NCBI GenBank assembly: GCA_019694335.1 | Contig: JAIBCD010000002.1 | Location: 30,383 to 94,382 of the forward strand | Reading direction: 5' to 3' | DNA length: 64,000 bases | DNA from: Rhodospirillaceae bacterium | GTDB taxonomy: Bacteria; Pseudomonadota; Alphaproteobacteria; Rhodospirillales; Rhodospirillaceae | Program-made: the position numbers and the translations under genes | Shown here: positions 8,720 to 18,900 of the stretch, in pieces | Numbering within the stretch: position 1 is the stretch's first letter | Layout of the letters: the number at the start of each line of letters is the position of its first letter | Notes under the pieces: model-generated | The model's input: the letters and a program-made list of their open reading frames with translations, nothing else | Databases searched by the model: none | Told to the model about the DNA's origin: nothing

Positions 8720-8834
8720 GTGGGACTCCTCCTGTGCTTGGCTGGAGCGAGCGTAGCGCATTGATTGCGTGCGTGCCTATCCCCGTCCGCACAATTTCAC
8801 TTTTAGTTTTGAAGCGTGTCCCGGGAGACGCGGC

Positions 8835-10214
8835 TTACGGAACCGCGATCGCCCAATAGAGCGCCGGCAGGCCGTCCATCGGCGTGCCGATGTCATAGGC
8901 CTTCTGCAGCGCGCCCGCGCTCGCCACCTCGGGCTGGTTGGCGAAGCCGTAGTCAAGGACATCGTTACCGTTGATGTCGCCCGGGCGCGTATCGCCGTCG
9001 TAGGTCCATAGGGCGTAGCCCTGATAAACCCACTGTTTACGGCCGTCGTCGCGGACCGCCACGCTCCAGAAGCCTTGAGGTTCCGCGTTCTTGGGCGCGG
9101 CGAAAGGGTGCCATTTGCCGCAGTCGGACTTGCAGCGGGGATCGGTGCCGATGTCGCGCCCGACCGCCGGACGGGGCTGTTGCCCGCGCCGCAGCGAATG
9201 GCCGCCGCCGGACTGGAAGATATAGCCATCGCGCCGGTACAGGGTTTTTCCCGAATCCGTCGCCAGCACCACGCCCTGGCTCAGGGTTTTCGCGAGCGTG
9301 ACGCCCCTGGGCATGAAGAACCGACTGACCGCGGCCACGCGCCAACGCTTGTCCACGCCCGCCCCGTTGGCGTCGTTGGGCGCGAGGTCGTGGGCATAAG
9401 CGTAGAGGCCGCGGCCCCTGTAGGCCCATTGTTTGAGGCCGTCGGGCCGGGCAATCAGGCTGAAATCCCCGATCGGCTCGGCGAGCTGGGCCGCCGCCAC
9501 CGGCTGCCAAGCGCAACCTCGGCCGCAAGCCTTGGCGTCCCTGGCGGCGTCGCCGTCATAGGCATAGAGGGTGTCTCCGCGATGGTCGACCAGGGCGAGC
9601 GCGCCGGCGTCCGCCACTTCCTTGACCGCGAGGCTCGCGGGCGCGGCGAAATCCGCCACCGGGAAGGCATAGGCCACCTTCCAATCGGCCGCGAGCGGCA
9701 CATCGGGCGCGGCGTTGCGGGCGGCAGCCCCGCGCACGCCGCCGCCGACATATTCGCCCGCGCCGTTCTTGCGCCGGGCGCCCAGCCGGGCCGGACTGTT
9801 GCCGCCGATGGAACCAGGATCGACATCCTTCACGAAGGTATAGAGCGCCTTGCCGCGATAGGCCCATTGGCGCGCGCCGTCGTCACGCTTGATCACCGAC
9901 CAGTCGCCCGAGGGTTTGAAGGCGGCCGGCGCCAGCGCCGGCCGCCAGGAGGCGGCGCATTCGCCGCCGCAGGTGGCCTTGCCGGACGGATCCTTGTCAT
10001 AGGTATAGAGGGTCATGCCCTGGGCGTCGGTGAACGCCAGCTGTTCGCGCGGATTGAAGGCGGCGGTCTGCTTGCTGAGGTCGTAGCCCTGCGCCTTGCC
10101 CATGACCTGGAGCGTGATGCCCGGCGGCGTCAGCACGCCACCCACATCTGCCGTCTTGGCCGACACCGCGCCGGGCAACAGCAAGGCCAGACATACTCCA
10201 TGCACAATTTTCAT
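8835..10214 (-). CDS. Secreted protein with three COG4315-like repeats
   Basis: A 459-residue exported protein. It starts MKIVHGVCLALLLPGAVSAK, a signal peptide. It then carries three units related to the COG4315 (predicted lipoprotein with Yx(FWY)xxD motif) fold. Each unit has a TLYxYDxD-like strand, a Cys pair with a tryptophan (CGGECAASWRP; CGRGCAWQPV; CKSDCGKWHPF), then a DDGxxQWxYxGxxLYxY block. Most family members have one or two such units. The function of the family is not established. The gene overlaps the 3' end of the upstream secreted-protein gene by 4 nt (ATGA at 10211-10214), so the two are coupled and probably act together outside the cytoplasm. Confidence 0.75.
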   Translation of the reverse strand: MKIVHGVCLALLLPGAVSAKTADVGGVLTPPGITLQVMGKAQGYDLSKQTAAFNPREQLAFTDAQGMTLYTYDKDPSGKATCGGECAASWRPALAPAAFKPSGDWSVIKRDDGARQWAYRGKALYTFVKDVDPGSIGGNSPARLGARRKNGAGEYVGGGVRGAAARNAAPDVPLAADWKVAYAFPVADFAAPASLAVKEVADAGALALVDHRGDTLYAYDGDAARDAKACGRGCAWQPVAAAQLAEPIGDFSLIARPDGLKQWAYRGRGLYAYAHDLAPNDANGAGVDKRWRVAAVSRFFMPRGVTLAKTLSQGVVLATDSGKTLYRRDGYIFQSGGGHSLRRGQQPRPAVGRDIGTDPRCKSDCGKWHPFAAPKNAEPQGFWSVAVRDDGRKQWVYQGYALWTYDGDTRPGDINGNDVLDYGFANQPEVASAGALQKAYDIGTPMDGLPALYWAIAVP

Positions 10215-11308
10215 TGTTTCCTCCGCAAGTCGGCAGAAACGACAAAGGCCGGCGTGGTTTCGAAATAATAGGTCACCGAGATCGCGGTATTCTGCCCGGT
10301 GACCGGGTCGGGCGCGCCATCCGCGTGGCGCTTGAGCAGGTAATACAGCCCGGGGATATCGCCGACGATGCAGATCTCCATGGTCGGACCGCCCGCGGCG
10401 AAGCCGAAATAGAGATCGCTCCAGGGCTGATAGCCGCCGATGAAGCCGGTCAAGGTTCCATCCGCGCCCATCTTGAAGCGGAAATGGGTCTGGGTCAGGC
10501 GCACTTCCGGCGCCACGAGAGGATTTTGCATGAGGCGTAACGTCGCCGGCGCCGGCAGCGAAATCACCCCGCCCTTGAGCACCGCCTTGAATTCATTGTG
10601 CGAGCGCGGATCGGGATCGATGCGGTAGGTGGCTTCGGCGCGCGGACTGCCGTCGACGTTGGAGCGTATGTGCTCCAGCGCCCGGTCGAACACGATGGTC
10701 ACCGGTCCGTCCTTGGCGAAATCGTCGGCGCTCACGCTCATCAGCCAGGCGGGCTGCGAATCCTTGAGCTGCCCCCAACCCCAGGCCCAATAGGTCGGAC
10801 GGCCCTGCAGCGTTCCCCGGAATCCGTGGACGCAACCCAGGGCGCGCATCAACGCGTGATTGACGCCTTGCTCATGGGTTTCGGGATCCTCGAATCCGCC
10901 AGCCCCCTTGCCGTCCAAGTTAAAGCCATAGGCGTAACGGCTTTCCATGGCCTTCAGTTTGGGATCGGCCACCGCCGCCGGATTGGTGAAAGGATTCGCG
11001 GGCTGACCGTCGATCCGGGCGCGGCTGTTCATCAGATCGCGGAGTTCGGTGGTCTCCCCATCCTCTTGTTTGCGGGCCAATTCCTCGATCTTGGCCGGCG
11101 GCAGGCCGAGCGCCGCCAGGTTCTTGATATATTGAGCGGCGATTTCCGGGTTCTGGCCGCCGGGACAGTCGCCCTCGTGGGAATAGGAGGCCTGGGCGAA
11201 CCAGCTGATCACATAAGTCCGGGTTTCCGCGGCGGCGGGTTTCGCCGCCATCGGGACCGTCATCAAGGCCAGGGCGCTCACGGCCAAAAAACGGGCGACT
11301 CCAGGCAT
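10211..11308 (-). CDS. Secreted protein of unknown function
   Basis: A 365-residue protein that I do not recognise. The ATG at 11308 follows GGAGGGGG and opens a signal peptide (FLAVSALALMTVPMAAKPAA, then AE). The mature part starts TRTYVISWFAQASYSHEGDC and contains an N-terminal helix-rich stretch (IAAQYIKNLAALGLPPAKIE), a Trp-rich segment (YWAWGWGQLKDSQPAW), and a C-terminal region predicted to be beta-rich. It is the first gene of a two-gene operon with the three-repeat COG4315-like protein, overlapping it by 4 nt. The pairing suggests a periplasmic or outer-membrane function, but no catalytic motif stands out. Confidence 0.7.
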   Translation of the reverse strand: MPGVARFLAVSALALMTVPMAAKPAAAETRTYVISWFAQASYSHEGDCPGGQNPEIAAQYIKNLAALGLPPAKIEELARKQEDGETTELRDLMNSRARIDGQPANPFTNPAAVADPKLKAMESRYAYGFNLDGKGAGGFEDPETHEQGVNHALMRALGCVHGFRGTLQGRPTYWAWGWGQLKDSQPAWLMSVSADDFAKDGPVTIVFDRALEHIRSNVDGSPRAEATYRIDPDPRSHNEFKAVLKGGVISLPAPATLRLMQNPLVAPEVRLTQTHFRFKMGADGTLTGFIGGYQPWSDLYFGFAAGGPTMEICIVGDIPGLYYLLKRHADGAPDPVTGQNTAISVTYYFETTPAFVVSADLRRKQ

Positions 11309-11611
11309 CGGCCCCCCCCTCCGGACGCAAAACCTTACCGCATTCCCGGGCCGGCGGGGAGCGGCGCGCACCCCGCCGGCAAACCACCTCCTCGGAAGCA
11401 GAAAAAAACCGGCTTGGGAAGCCCCTCTGTAACTTTTGCGAGAACTTTTCCCTGTTACCGCGCCCCTCTCTCAAACGCCTAAAATTGGGGTATAAACGGT
11501 TGTTTCGCCTGTGACCGGCCGGGCTTACTCTGGCCCGTCACACCCCTTCGAGACACATCACGGCCCTGTGCGCCGGAAGGCGCCCGCGGGTCCTGTCGGG
11601 AGCATGTTTAC
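11309..11611. other. Divergent intergenic region upstream of the RND operon
   Basis: About 300 bases between the start of the secreted-protein operon (minus strand) and the RND efflux operon (plus strand). It should contain both promoters. The stretch around 11472-11505 (AAAATTGGGGTATAAACGG) is the most AT-rich part, but I cannot assign a promoter or operator, and no regulator gene lies beside the operon. Confidence 0.4.
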
Positions 11612-12820
11612 GTGAGCGCAGTTGGTAAGTTTTTCGATCCGTCCACCTCCCGCGGCAAAGCCGCCCTTGGGGCGATCGTCCTCGTGGTCGCGGCTGCCGG
11701 TTATCACGCCCTCCAACCCGCCGCCAGCAAGCGCGCGCCCGAAGTCACGGTGCCGGTGAGCGTCGAGAAGGTCACCCGCCAGGACGTGCCGGTGATGCGC
11801 GTCGGCTACGGCACGGTGCGCGCCTTCAACTCGGTGGTGCTCAAGGTGCGCGTCGATGGCGCGCTGCAAAAAATCCTGTTCAAGGAAGGCCAGGACGTCA
11901 ACGAAGGCGACGTGCTCGCTCAGATCGATCCGCGCCCCTATCAGGCCGCGCTCAACCAGGCGCTCGCCAAGAAATCCCAGGACGAAGCCCAGCTCGCCAA
12001 GGCGCGCAACGACCTCAAGCGCTTCACCACCCTGAACGCCAGCCAATTCGCGAGCCAGCAGAGCTTGGAGACTCAGCAAACCAACGTCGCGGCGCTGGAA
12101 GCCACCGTGAAATCCGACGAAGCCGCGGTCGAGAACGCGCGCGTCCAGCTCGGCTACACCACCATCACCGCGCCGGTCTCGGGCCGCATCGGCCTGCGTC
12201 AGGCGGACGTTGGAAATATCATGCGCGCCGCCGACCAGGTCGGCCTCGCGGTGATCTCCACCGTGCATCCGATCTCGGCGATCTTCTCGCTGCCCGCGTC
12301 CGAACTGCCGACCTTGACCCGCGCCGGCTTCGCCAAGCCGATGCCGGTCTATGCCTACACCTCCGACGACCGCGAGAAACTCGCCGAAGGCGAACTGCTC
12401 ACCGTCGACAGCGCGGTCGACGAGACCTCGGGTTCGGTGAAACTCAAAGCCACCTTCCAGAACGCCGACAACCGCCTGTGGCCCGGCCAGTCGATCAGCG
12501 CCCACCTCCTGGTGACCACCACCAAGGACGCGCTGACGGTACCCGCCAACGCCGTGCAGCGCGGCCCCACCGGCCTGTTCCTCTATGTCGTCGACACCAA
12601 CAACAAGGCCGTGGTGCGTCCGGTGGAAACCACCGAAACCTTCGGCACGAGCGTGATCGTCGTGTCGGCCGACATCAAGGAAGGCGACATGGTGGTCACC
12701 ACCGGCCAGTCGCGCCTGCAGCCGGGCTCCAAGGTGAGCATCCACGCCGACAAGGGCGCCGAGGCCAAGGCCGAAGGCAAGGCTGGGGAAAAAACCGACG
12801 CAAAGGCCGGTGAACGGTGA
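11612..12820 (+). CDS. RND efflux membrane fusion protein (MdtA/AcrA-like)
   Basis: A 402-residue periplasmic adaptor that links an RND pump to an outer membrane channel. The GTG at 11612 is chosen because the nearby ATG at 11604 runs into a stop after three codons. There is an N-terminal hydrophobic segment (ALGAIVLVVAAAGYHAL). The lipoyl/beta-barrel core follows: VDGALQKILFKEGQDVNEGD and LAQIDPRPYQAAL, a coiled-coil hairpin (about residues 105-170), then VQLGYTTITAPVSGRIGLRQ and the VPANAVQRG strand. The tail is an unusual Lys/Glu/Ala-rich extension after about residue 375. It overlaps the first pump gene by 4 nt, so the tripartite pump components are coupled. No outer membrane factor is encoded next to it. 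Confidence 0.92.
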   Translation: MSAVGKFFDPSTSRGKAALGAIVLVVAAAGYHALQPAASKRAPEVTVPVSVEKVTRQDVPVMRVGYGTVRAFNSVVLKVRVDGALQKILFKEGQDVNEGDVLAQIDPRPYQAALNQALAKKSQDEAQLAKARNDLKRFTTLNASQFASQQSLETQQTNVAALEATVKSDEAAVENARVQLGYTTITAPVSGRIGLRQADVGNIMRAADQVGLAVISTVHPISAIFSLPASELPTLTRAGFAKPMPVYAYTSDDREKLAEGELLTVDSAVDETSGSVKLKATFQNADNRLWPGQSISAHLLVTTTKDALTVPANAVQRGPTGLFLYVVDTNNKAVVRPVETTETFGTSVIVVSADIKEGDMVVTTGQSRLQPGSKVSIHADKGAEAKAEGKAGEKTDAKAGER

Positions 12821-15800
12821 GCATCTCTGCTCATTTCATCCATAGACCCGTAGCTACCTCGCTTTTGATGGCGGCGATTCTCGCCGTCGGCGCCGCCGCC
12901 TATCCCTTCCTGCCCATCGCCGCCCTGCCGACGGTGGATTTCCCGACCATCTCCGTCAACGCCAACCTGCCGGGCGCCAGCCCCGAGACCATGGCGGTAT
13001 CGGTGGCGCAGCCGCTGGAGCGGCAATTTTCGCAGATTCCGGGCGTCACCCAGATGACGTCCACCAGCATCCTGGGCCGTACCGAGATCACCGTTCAGTT
13101 CGACCTCGACCGCAACATCGACGGCGCGGCGCAGGACGTGCAGTCGGCGATCAACGCCGCCGGCGGCCAGCTGCCGCGCACCATGCCGGCGCCGCCCAGC
13201 TACAACAAGGTCAACCCCGCCGACGGGCCTTTGCTCGGCATGGCCTACCAGTCGGACGTGCTGCCGCTGACCGAGCTCGACGACATGGTCGAAAATCTCG
13301 TGCTCCAGCAAGTCTCGCAGCTGCCCGGCGTCGGCAAGGCCAACGTGATGGGCCAGCAGAAGCCCGCGATCCGCGTGCAGATCGACCCCATCAAGCTCGC
13401 GGCCACCGGCCTGTCGATGGAGGAAGTGCGCGCGATCATCAACGCCGCCTCGACCAACTCGCCCAAGGGCTCGATCGAAGTCGGCGCCAAGGGCTACACC
13501 ATCTACAGCAACGACCAGCTGGTGCAGGCCGAGGCCTTCAACGACGTGGTGCTGGCGTTCCGCAACGGCTCGCCGGTGCGGGTCTCCGACATCGGCCGCG
13601 CCGTCAACGGCGCGGAAAACACCAAGATGATCACCCGCGACGCCGAAGGACGGCCGGCGATCGCCACCTTCATCAGCAAACAGCCCGGCGCCAACACCGT
13701 CGAGACCGGCGACCTGGTGGAAGCCGCCGTCAAGAAGGCTCAGGCGCTGCTGCCGCCGTCGGTGCGGGCCTATAAATTCCACGACCGCATGCAGACGATC
13801 CGCGCGTCGGTGGCCGAAGTGAAGGAGACCCTGATCATCACCGCGCTGCTGGTGGTGCTGGTGATCTTCATCTTCCTGCGCAACATCTGGGCGACCATCA
13901 TCCCGGCGCTCGCCATCCCGCTGGCCATCGTCGGCACCTTCGCCGGCATGTATCTCTTGAACTACAGCATCGACAACCTGTCCCTGATGGCCATGTCGAT
14001 CGCGGTCGGGTTCGTGGTCGACGACGCCATCGTCATGCTGGAGAACATCTACCGGCACATCGAGAACGGCATGTCGCCCATGGAGGCCTCGATCAAGGGC
14101 TCGTCCGAGATCGGCTTCACGATCGTATCCATGTCGCTGTCGCTGGTGGCGGTGTTCATCCCGCTCCTCCTGATGGGCGGGCTGATCGGCCGCCTGTTCC
14201 GTGAGTTCGCCATGACCGTCAGCATGACCATCCTGCTCTCGGGGATCGTGTCGCTGACCACGACCCCGATGCTGTGCTCGAAGTTCCTCAAGCACGAACA
14301 CGGGCAGTCGCACGGCAAGCTCTATATGGCGATCGAACGCGGCTTCAGGGCCATGTTCGACTTCTACGTTCGCACCCTGGACATCGCCTTCCAGCGCCAC
14401 CGCACCGTCTTCGCGGTGTTCCTGGCGACCATCGCGCTGTCGGGCGTCCTATACCTGCTGGTGCCCAAGGGCTTCTTCCCACAGCAGGACATCGGGTTGA
14501 TGTCGACCGTGGTCGAGGGCGCGCAGGACATCTCCTTCGCCGAGATGGACCGCCTCCAGGACCAGGTGCGCGCCGTGGTGGCGGCCGATCCGGACATCAT
14601 GGGCATCGCCTCGACCGCGCCGTTCGGCGGCCAGAGCATCAACATCGGGCGCATCATTTCGGTTCTGAAGCCGCACCGCGAACGCAAGGCGACCGCGGAC
14701 GAGATCATCGCCCGCCTGCGGCCGCAGCTCGCCAAGATCACCGGCGTGCGCGCCTACATGCAGTCCGCGCAGGATATCGTGATCGGCGCCCGCGCCGCGC
14801 GCACCCAGTACCAGTACACGCTCCAGGACGTGGACGTGCACGAGCTGTACGAGTGGACGCCCATGCTGACCGCCGCGATCGGCAAGCTGCCGATGGTGCG
14901 CGACGTGGCCAGCGACCTGCAGACCGGCGCCACCACCGCGACCCTGACCATCGACCGCGACCAGGCCGCGCGCTACGGCATCCAACCGCAGCTGATCGAC
15001 GACACGCTGTACGACGCCTTCGGCCAGCGCCAGGTGGGCCAGTACTTCACCCAGGTCAATACCTACCGCATCATCATGGAAGTGCTGCCCGAGCTGCAGG
15101 GCGACATGCGCACGCTGGACAAGATCTTCGTCAAGTCGCCCTCGACCGGCCAGCAGGTGCCGCTCTCGACCTTCATCAAGGTCGACACCAAGCCGGTCAG
15201 CTCGCTGTCGATCAGCCACCAGGGCCAGTTCCCGGCGGCGACCATCTCGTTCAACCTCGCCCCCGGCGCAGCCCTCGGCGACGCGGTCAAGGCGATCGAG
15301 GATCTGAGCCTCAACATGGGCGCTCCGGCGGGCCTCAAGGGTACGTTCCAGGGCACCGCCCAGGCCTTCAAGGAATCCCTGGCCTCGCAGCCTTACCTGA
15401 TCGCCGCGGCGATCCTGTCGGTCTATGTGATCCTGGGGATGCTGTACGAGAGCTACATCTATCCCTGGGCGATCCTGGCGACCGTGCCGTCCGCAGGCGT
15501 CGGCGCGCTCCTGGCGCTTCTGATCGCCGGCTACGACCTGACCGTGATCGGCCTGGTGGGCGTGCTGCTGTTGATCGGCATCGTCAAGAAGAACGGCATC
15601 ATGATGGTGGACTTCGCCATCAACGCGCAGAGGCAGCGCGGCGCCGAACCCCTGGCCGCCATCCGTGAGGCCTGCCACTTGCGCTTCCGCCCGATCATGA
15701 TGACCAGCTTCGCGGCGCTGCTGGGCGGCCTGCCGCTCATGCTCTCCATGGGCGCGGGCTCGGAGATGCGCCGCCCGCTCGGTTTCGCCATGGTCGGCGG

Positions 15801-15930
15801 CCTGCTGGTGAGCCAGGTGCTTACCCTCTACACGACCCCGATCGTTTACCTGTACCTCGAGCGCTTCCGCACCCGGAAGCAGCGGCACGAAGCCGCGGCG
15901 CCTGTTGGCGTCCCTCATCCCGCAGAATAG
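12817..15930 (+). CDS. RND efflux pump, permease subunit 1 (MdtB/MdtC-like)
   Basis: A 1037-residue hydrophobe/amphiphile efflux (HAE) RND transporter that exports drugs or other small molecules by proton antiport. It starts with a GTG overlapping the adaptor's stop. Visible family hallmarks are TM1 (SLLMAAILAVGAAAYPFLPI), PTVDFPTISVNANLPGASPE, the TM4 proton-relay Asp pair in GFVVDDAIVMLENIYRHIE, and the C-terminal TM block with LVGVLLLIGIVKKNGIMMVDF. Length and motifs match the MdtB/MdtC group, which act as a heteromeric pump. The next gene encodes a very similar pump, so the pair may form an MdtBC-like heterotrimer, or one may be a recent duplicate. Confidence 0.94.
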   Translation: MSISAHFIHRPVATSLLMAAILAVGAAAYPFLPIAALPTVDFPTISVNANLPGASPETMAVSVAQPLERQFSQIPGVTQMTSTSILGRTEITVQFDLDRNIDGAAQDVQSAINAAGGQLPRTMPAPPSYNKVNPADGPLLGMAYQSDVLPLTELDDMVENLVLQQVSQLPGVGKANVMGQQKPAIRVQIDPIKLAATGLSMEEVRAIINAASTNSPKGSIEVGAKGYTIYSNDQLVQAEAFNDVVLAFRNGSPVRVSDIGRAVNGAENTKMITRDAEGRPAIATFISKQPGANTVETGDLVEAAVKKAQALLPPSVRAYKFHDRMQTIRASVAEVKETLIITALLVVLVIFIFLRNIWATIIPALAIPLAIVGTFAGMYLLNYSIDNLSLMAMSIAVGFVVDDAIVMLENIYRHIENGMSPMEASIKGSSEIGFTIVSMSLSLVAVFIPLLLMGGLIGRLFREFAMTVSMTILLSGIVSLTTTPMLCSKFLKHEHGQSHGKLYMAIERGFRAMFDFYVRTLDIAFQRHRTVFAVFLATIALSGVLYLLVPKGFFPQQDIGLMSTVVEGAQDISFAEMDRLQDQVRAVVAADPDIMGIASTAPFGGQSINIGRIISVLKPHRERKATADEIIARLRPQLAKITGVRAYMQSAQDIVIGARAARTQYQYTLQDVDVHELYEWTPMLTAAIGKLPMVRDVASDLQTGATTATLTIDRDQAARYGIQPQLIDDTLYDAFGQRQVGQYFTQVNTYRIIMEVLPELQGDMRTLDKIFVKSPSTGQQVPLSTFIKVDTKPVSSLSISHQGQFPAATISFNLAPGAALGDAVKAIEDLSLNMGAPAGLKGTFQGTAQAFKESLASQPYLIAAAILSVYVILGMLYESYIYPWAILATVPSAGVGALLALLIAGYDLTVIGLVGVLLLIGIVKKNGIMMVDFAINAQRQRGAEPLAAIREACHLRFRPIMMTSFAALLGGLPLMLSMGAGSEMRRPLGFAMVGGLLVSQVLTLYTTPIVYLYLERFRTRKQRHEAAAPVGVPHPAE

Positions 15931-15986
15931 GCTCCAGAGCCCGTACCTCGATTTTAAGTGCGTAAGTTTGTTGAAAGGCCTTTAAC

Positions 15987-18900
15987 GTGAGCATTTCCGG
16001 TCATTTCATTCAGCGCCCCGTGGCCACCTCGCTTTTGATGGCGGCGATCCTCGCCGTCGGCGCCGCCGCCTATCCCTTCCTGCCGATCGCCGCCCTGCCG
16101 ACGGTCGATTTCCCGACCATCTCGGTTTACGCCAACCTGCCGGGCGCCAGCCCCGAGACCATGGCGGTATCGGTGGCGCAGCCGCTGGAACGGCAGTTTT
16201 CGCAGATCCCGGGCGTCAGCCAGATGACCTCGACCAGCATCCTCGGCAACACCCAGATCACCATCCAGTTCGACCTCGACCGCAACATCGACGGCGCGGC
16301 GCAGGACGTGCAGTCGGCGATCAACGCCGCCGGCGGCCAGCTGCCGCGCACCATGCCGTCGCCACCCAATTACAACAAGGTCAACCCCGCCGACGCGCCG
16401 ATCCTCGGCATGGCCTACCAGTCCGACACCATGCCGCTGACCGAACTCGACGACCTGGTCGAGAACCTCGTGCTCCAGCAAGTCTCGCAGCTGCCGGGAG
16501 TCGGGCAGGTGCGCATCCTGGGCCAGCAGAAGCCCGCGATCCGCGTGCAGATCGACCCCATCAAGCTGGCCGCTTCGGGCCTGTCGCTCGAGGACGTGCG
16601 CGCCACCATCAATGCCGCCTCCACCAACGCCCCCAAGGGCAACATCGAGGTGGGCGCCAAGGGCTACACCATCTACGGCAACGACCAGCTGACCGAAGCC
16701 ACGGCCTTCAACGACGTGGTGCTGGCGTTCCGCAACGGCTCGCCGGTGCGGGTCTCCGACATCGGCCGCGCCATCTCGGGCCCCGAGAACAACAAGATCG
16801 GCGCCCGCGGCGGCGACGGCAAACCCATGGTCGGGTCATTCATCAGCAAGCAGCCGGGCGCCAACACGGTCGAGACCGGCGAGGCGATCGAGCAAACCAT
16901 CAAGAAGGCGCAAGGCCTGCTGCCGCCGTCCGTCAAGACCTACAAGTTCCAGGACCGCATGCAGACGATCCGCGCGTCGGTGGCGGAAGTGAAGGAGACC
17001 CTGCTCATCACCGCCGGCCTGGTGGTGCTGGTGATCTTCATCTTCCTGCGCAACGTCTGGGCGACCGTCATCCCGGCGCTCGCCATTCCGCTGGCCATCG
17101 TCGGCACCTTCGCCGGCATGTACCTGTTCAATTACAGCATCGACAACCTGTCCCTCATGGCCATGACCATTGCCGTGGGTTTCGTGGTCGACGACGCCAT
17201 CGTCATGCTGGAGAACATCTACCGCCACATCGAAAACGGCATGGAGCCGATGGAAGCGGCCATGAAGGGCTCGGCCGAGATCGGCTTCACGATCGTGTCC
17301 ATGTCGCTGTCGCTGGTAGCGGTGTTCATCCCGCTCCTCCTGATGGGCGGAATCATCGGGCGGTTGTTCCGCGAATTCGCCATGACCGTGAGCATGACCA
17401 TCCTGCTCTCCGGGATCGTCTCCCTGACCATGACTCCAATGCTGTGCTCGAAGTTCCTCAAGAACGAGCATGGCAAGGCGCACGGCAAGCTCTACATGGC
17501 GATCGAGCGCGGCTTCAAGGCCATGTATGAATTCTACGTCCGCACGCTCGACGTGGCGTTCCAGCACCAGAAGCTGGTGTTCGGGGTATTCCTCGCCACC
17601 ATCGCCCTTTCCGGGGTGCTCTATGTCCTGGTGCCCAAGGGCTTCTTCCCGCAGCAGGACATCGGCCTGATCGCCTCGGTCACAGAAGGCGCGCAGGACA
17701 TCTCCTTCGCCGAGATGGACCGCCTCCAGGACCAGGCCCGCGCCGTCATCGCCGCCGACCCGGACGTGCTGGGCGTCGGCTCGACCATGGGCTTCGGCGG
17801 CCAGAGCATGAACAACGGGCGTATCATGGTCCTCCTGAAGCCGCACCGGGAGCGCAAGGCCACCGTCGACCAGATCATCGACCGCCTGCGGCCGCAGCTG
17901 GCGCGGATTGCCGGCATGCGCGTTTATATGCAGGCCTCGCAGGACATCGTGATCGGCGCACGCGGCGCGCGCACCCAGTACCAGTACACGCTCCAGGACG
18001 TGGATTTCCGCGAACTGAACGAGTGGACCCAGAAGCTGACCGACGCCATGGCCAAGCTGCCGATGCTGCGCGACGTGGCCAGCGACCTGCAGACCGGCGC
18101 CACCACCGCGACCCTGACCATCGACCGTGACCAGGCGGCACGCTACGGCATCCAGCCGCAGCTGATCGACGACACGCTGTACGACGCCTTCGGCCAGCGC
18201 CAGGTGGGCCAGTACTTCACCCAGGTCAACACGTACCGCATCATCTTGGAAGTGCTGCCCGAACTGCAGGGCGACATGCGCACGCTGGACAAGATCTTCG
18301 TCAAGTCGCCCTCGACCGGCCAGCAGGTGCCGCTCTCGACCTTCATCAAGGTCGACACCAAGCCGGTCAGCTCGCTGTCCATCAATCACCAGGGCCAGTT
18401 CCCGGCTTCGACCATCTCGTTCAACCTGGCGCCGGGCGTGGCGCTGGGCGACGCGGTCAAGGCGATCGAGGACTTGAATATCGAGATGGGCACGCCCTCC
18501 ACGCTGAAGGGTGTATTCCAGGGCTCGGCCCAGGCGTTCAAGGAATCCCTGGCGTCCCAACCCTATCTGGTGGCGGCGGCGATCCTGTCGGTCTATGTGA
18601 TCCTGGGAATGCTGTACGAGAGCTACATCTATCCCTGGGCGATCCTGGCGACCGTGCCGTCCGCAGGCGTCGGCGCGCTGCTGACATTGCTGGTCGCGGG
18701 TTACGACCTCTCGGTGATCGGCCTGGTGGGCGTGCTGCTGTTGATCGGCATCGTCAAGAAGAACGGCATCATGATGGTGGACTTCGCCATCAACGCGCAG
18801 AGGCAGCGCGGCGCCGATCCATTGGCGGCGATCCGCGAGGCCTGCCACCTGCGCTTCCGCCCGATCATGATGACCAGCTTCGCGGCGCTGCTGGGCGGCC

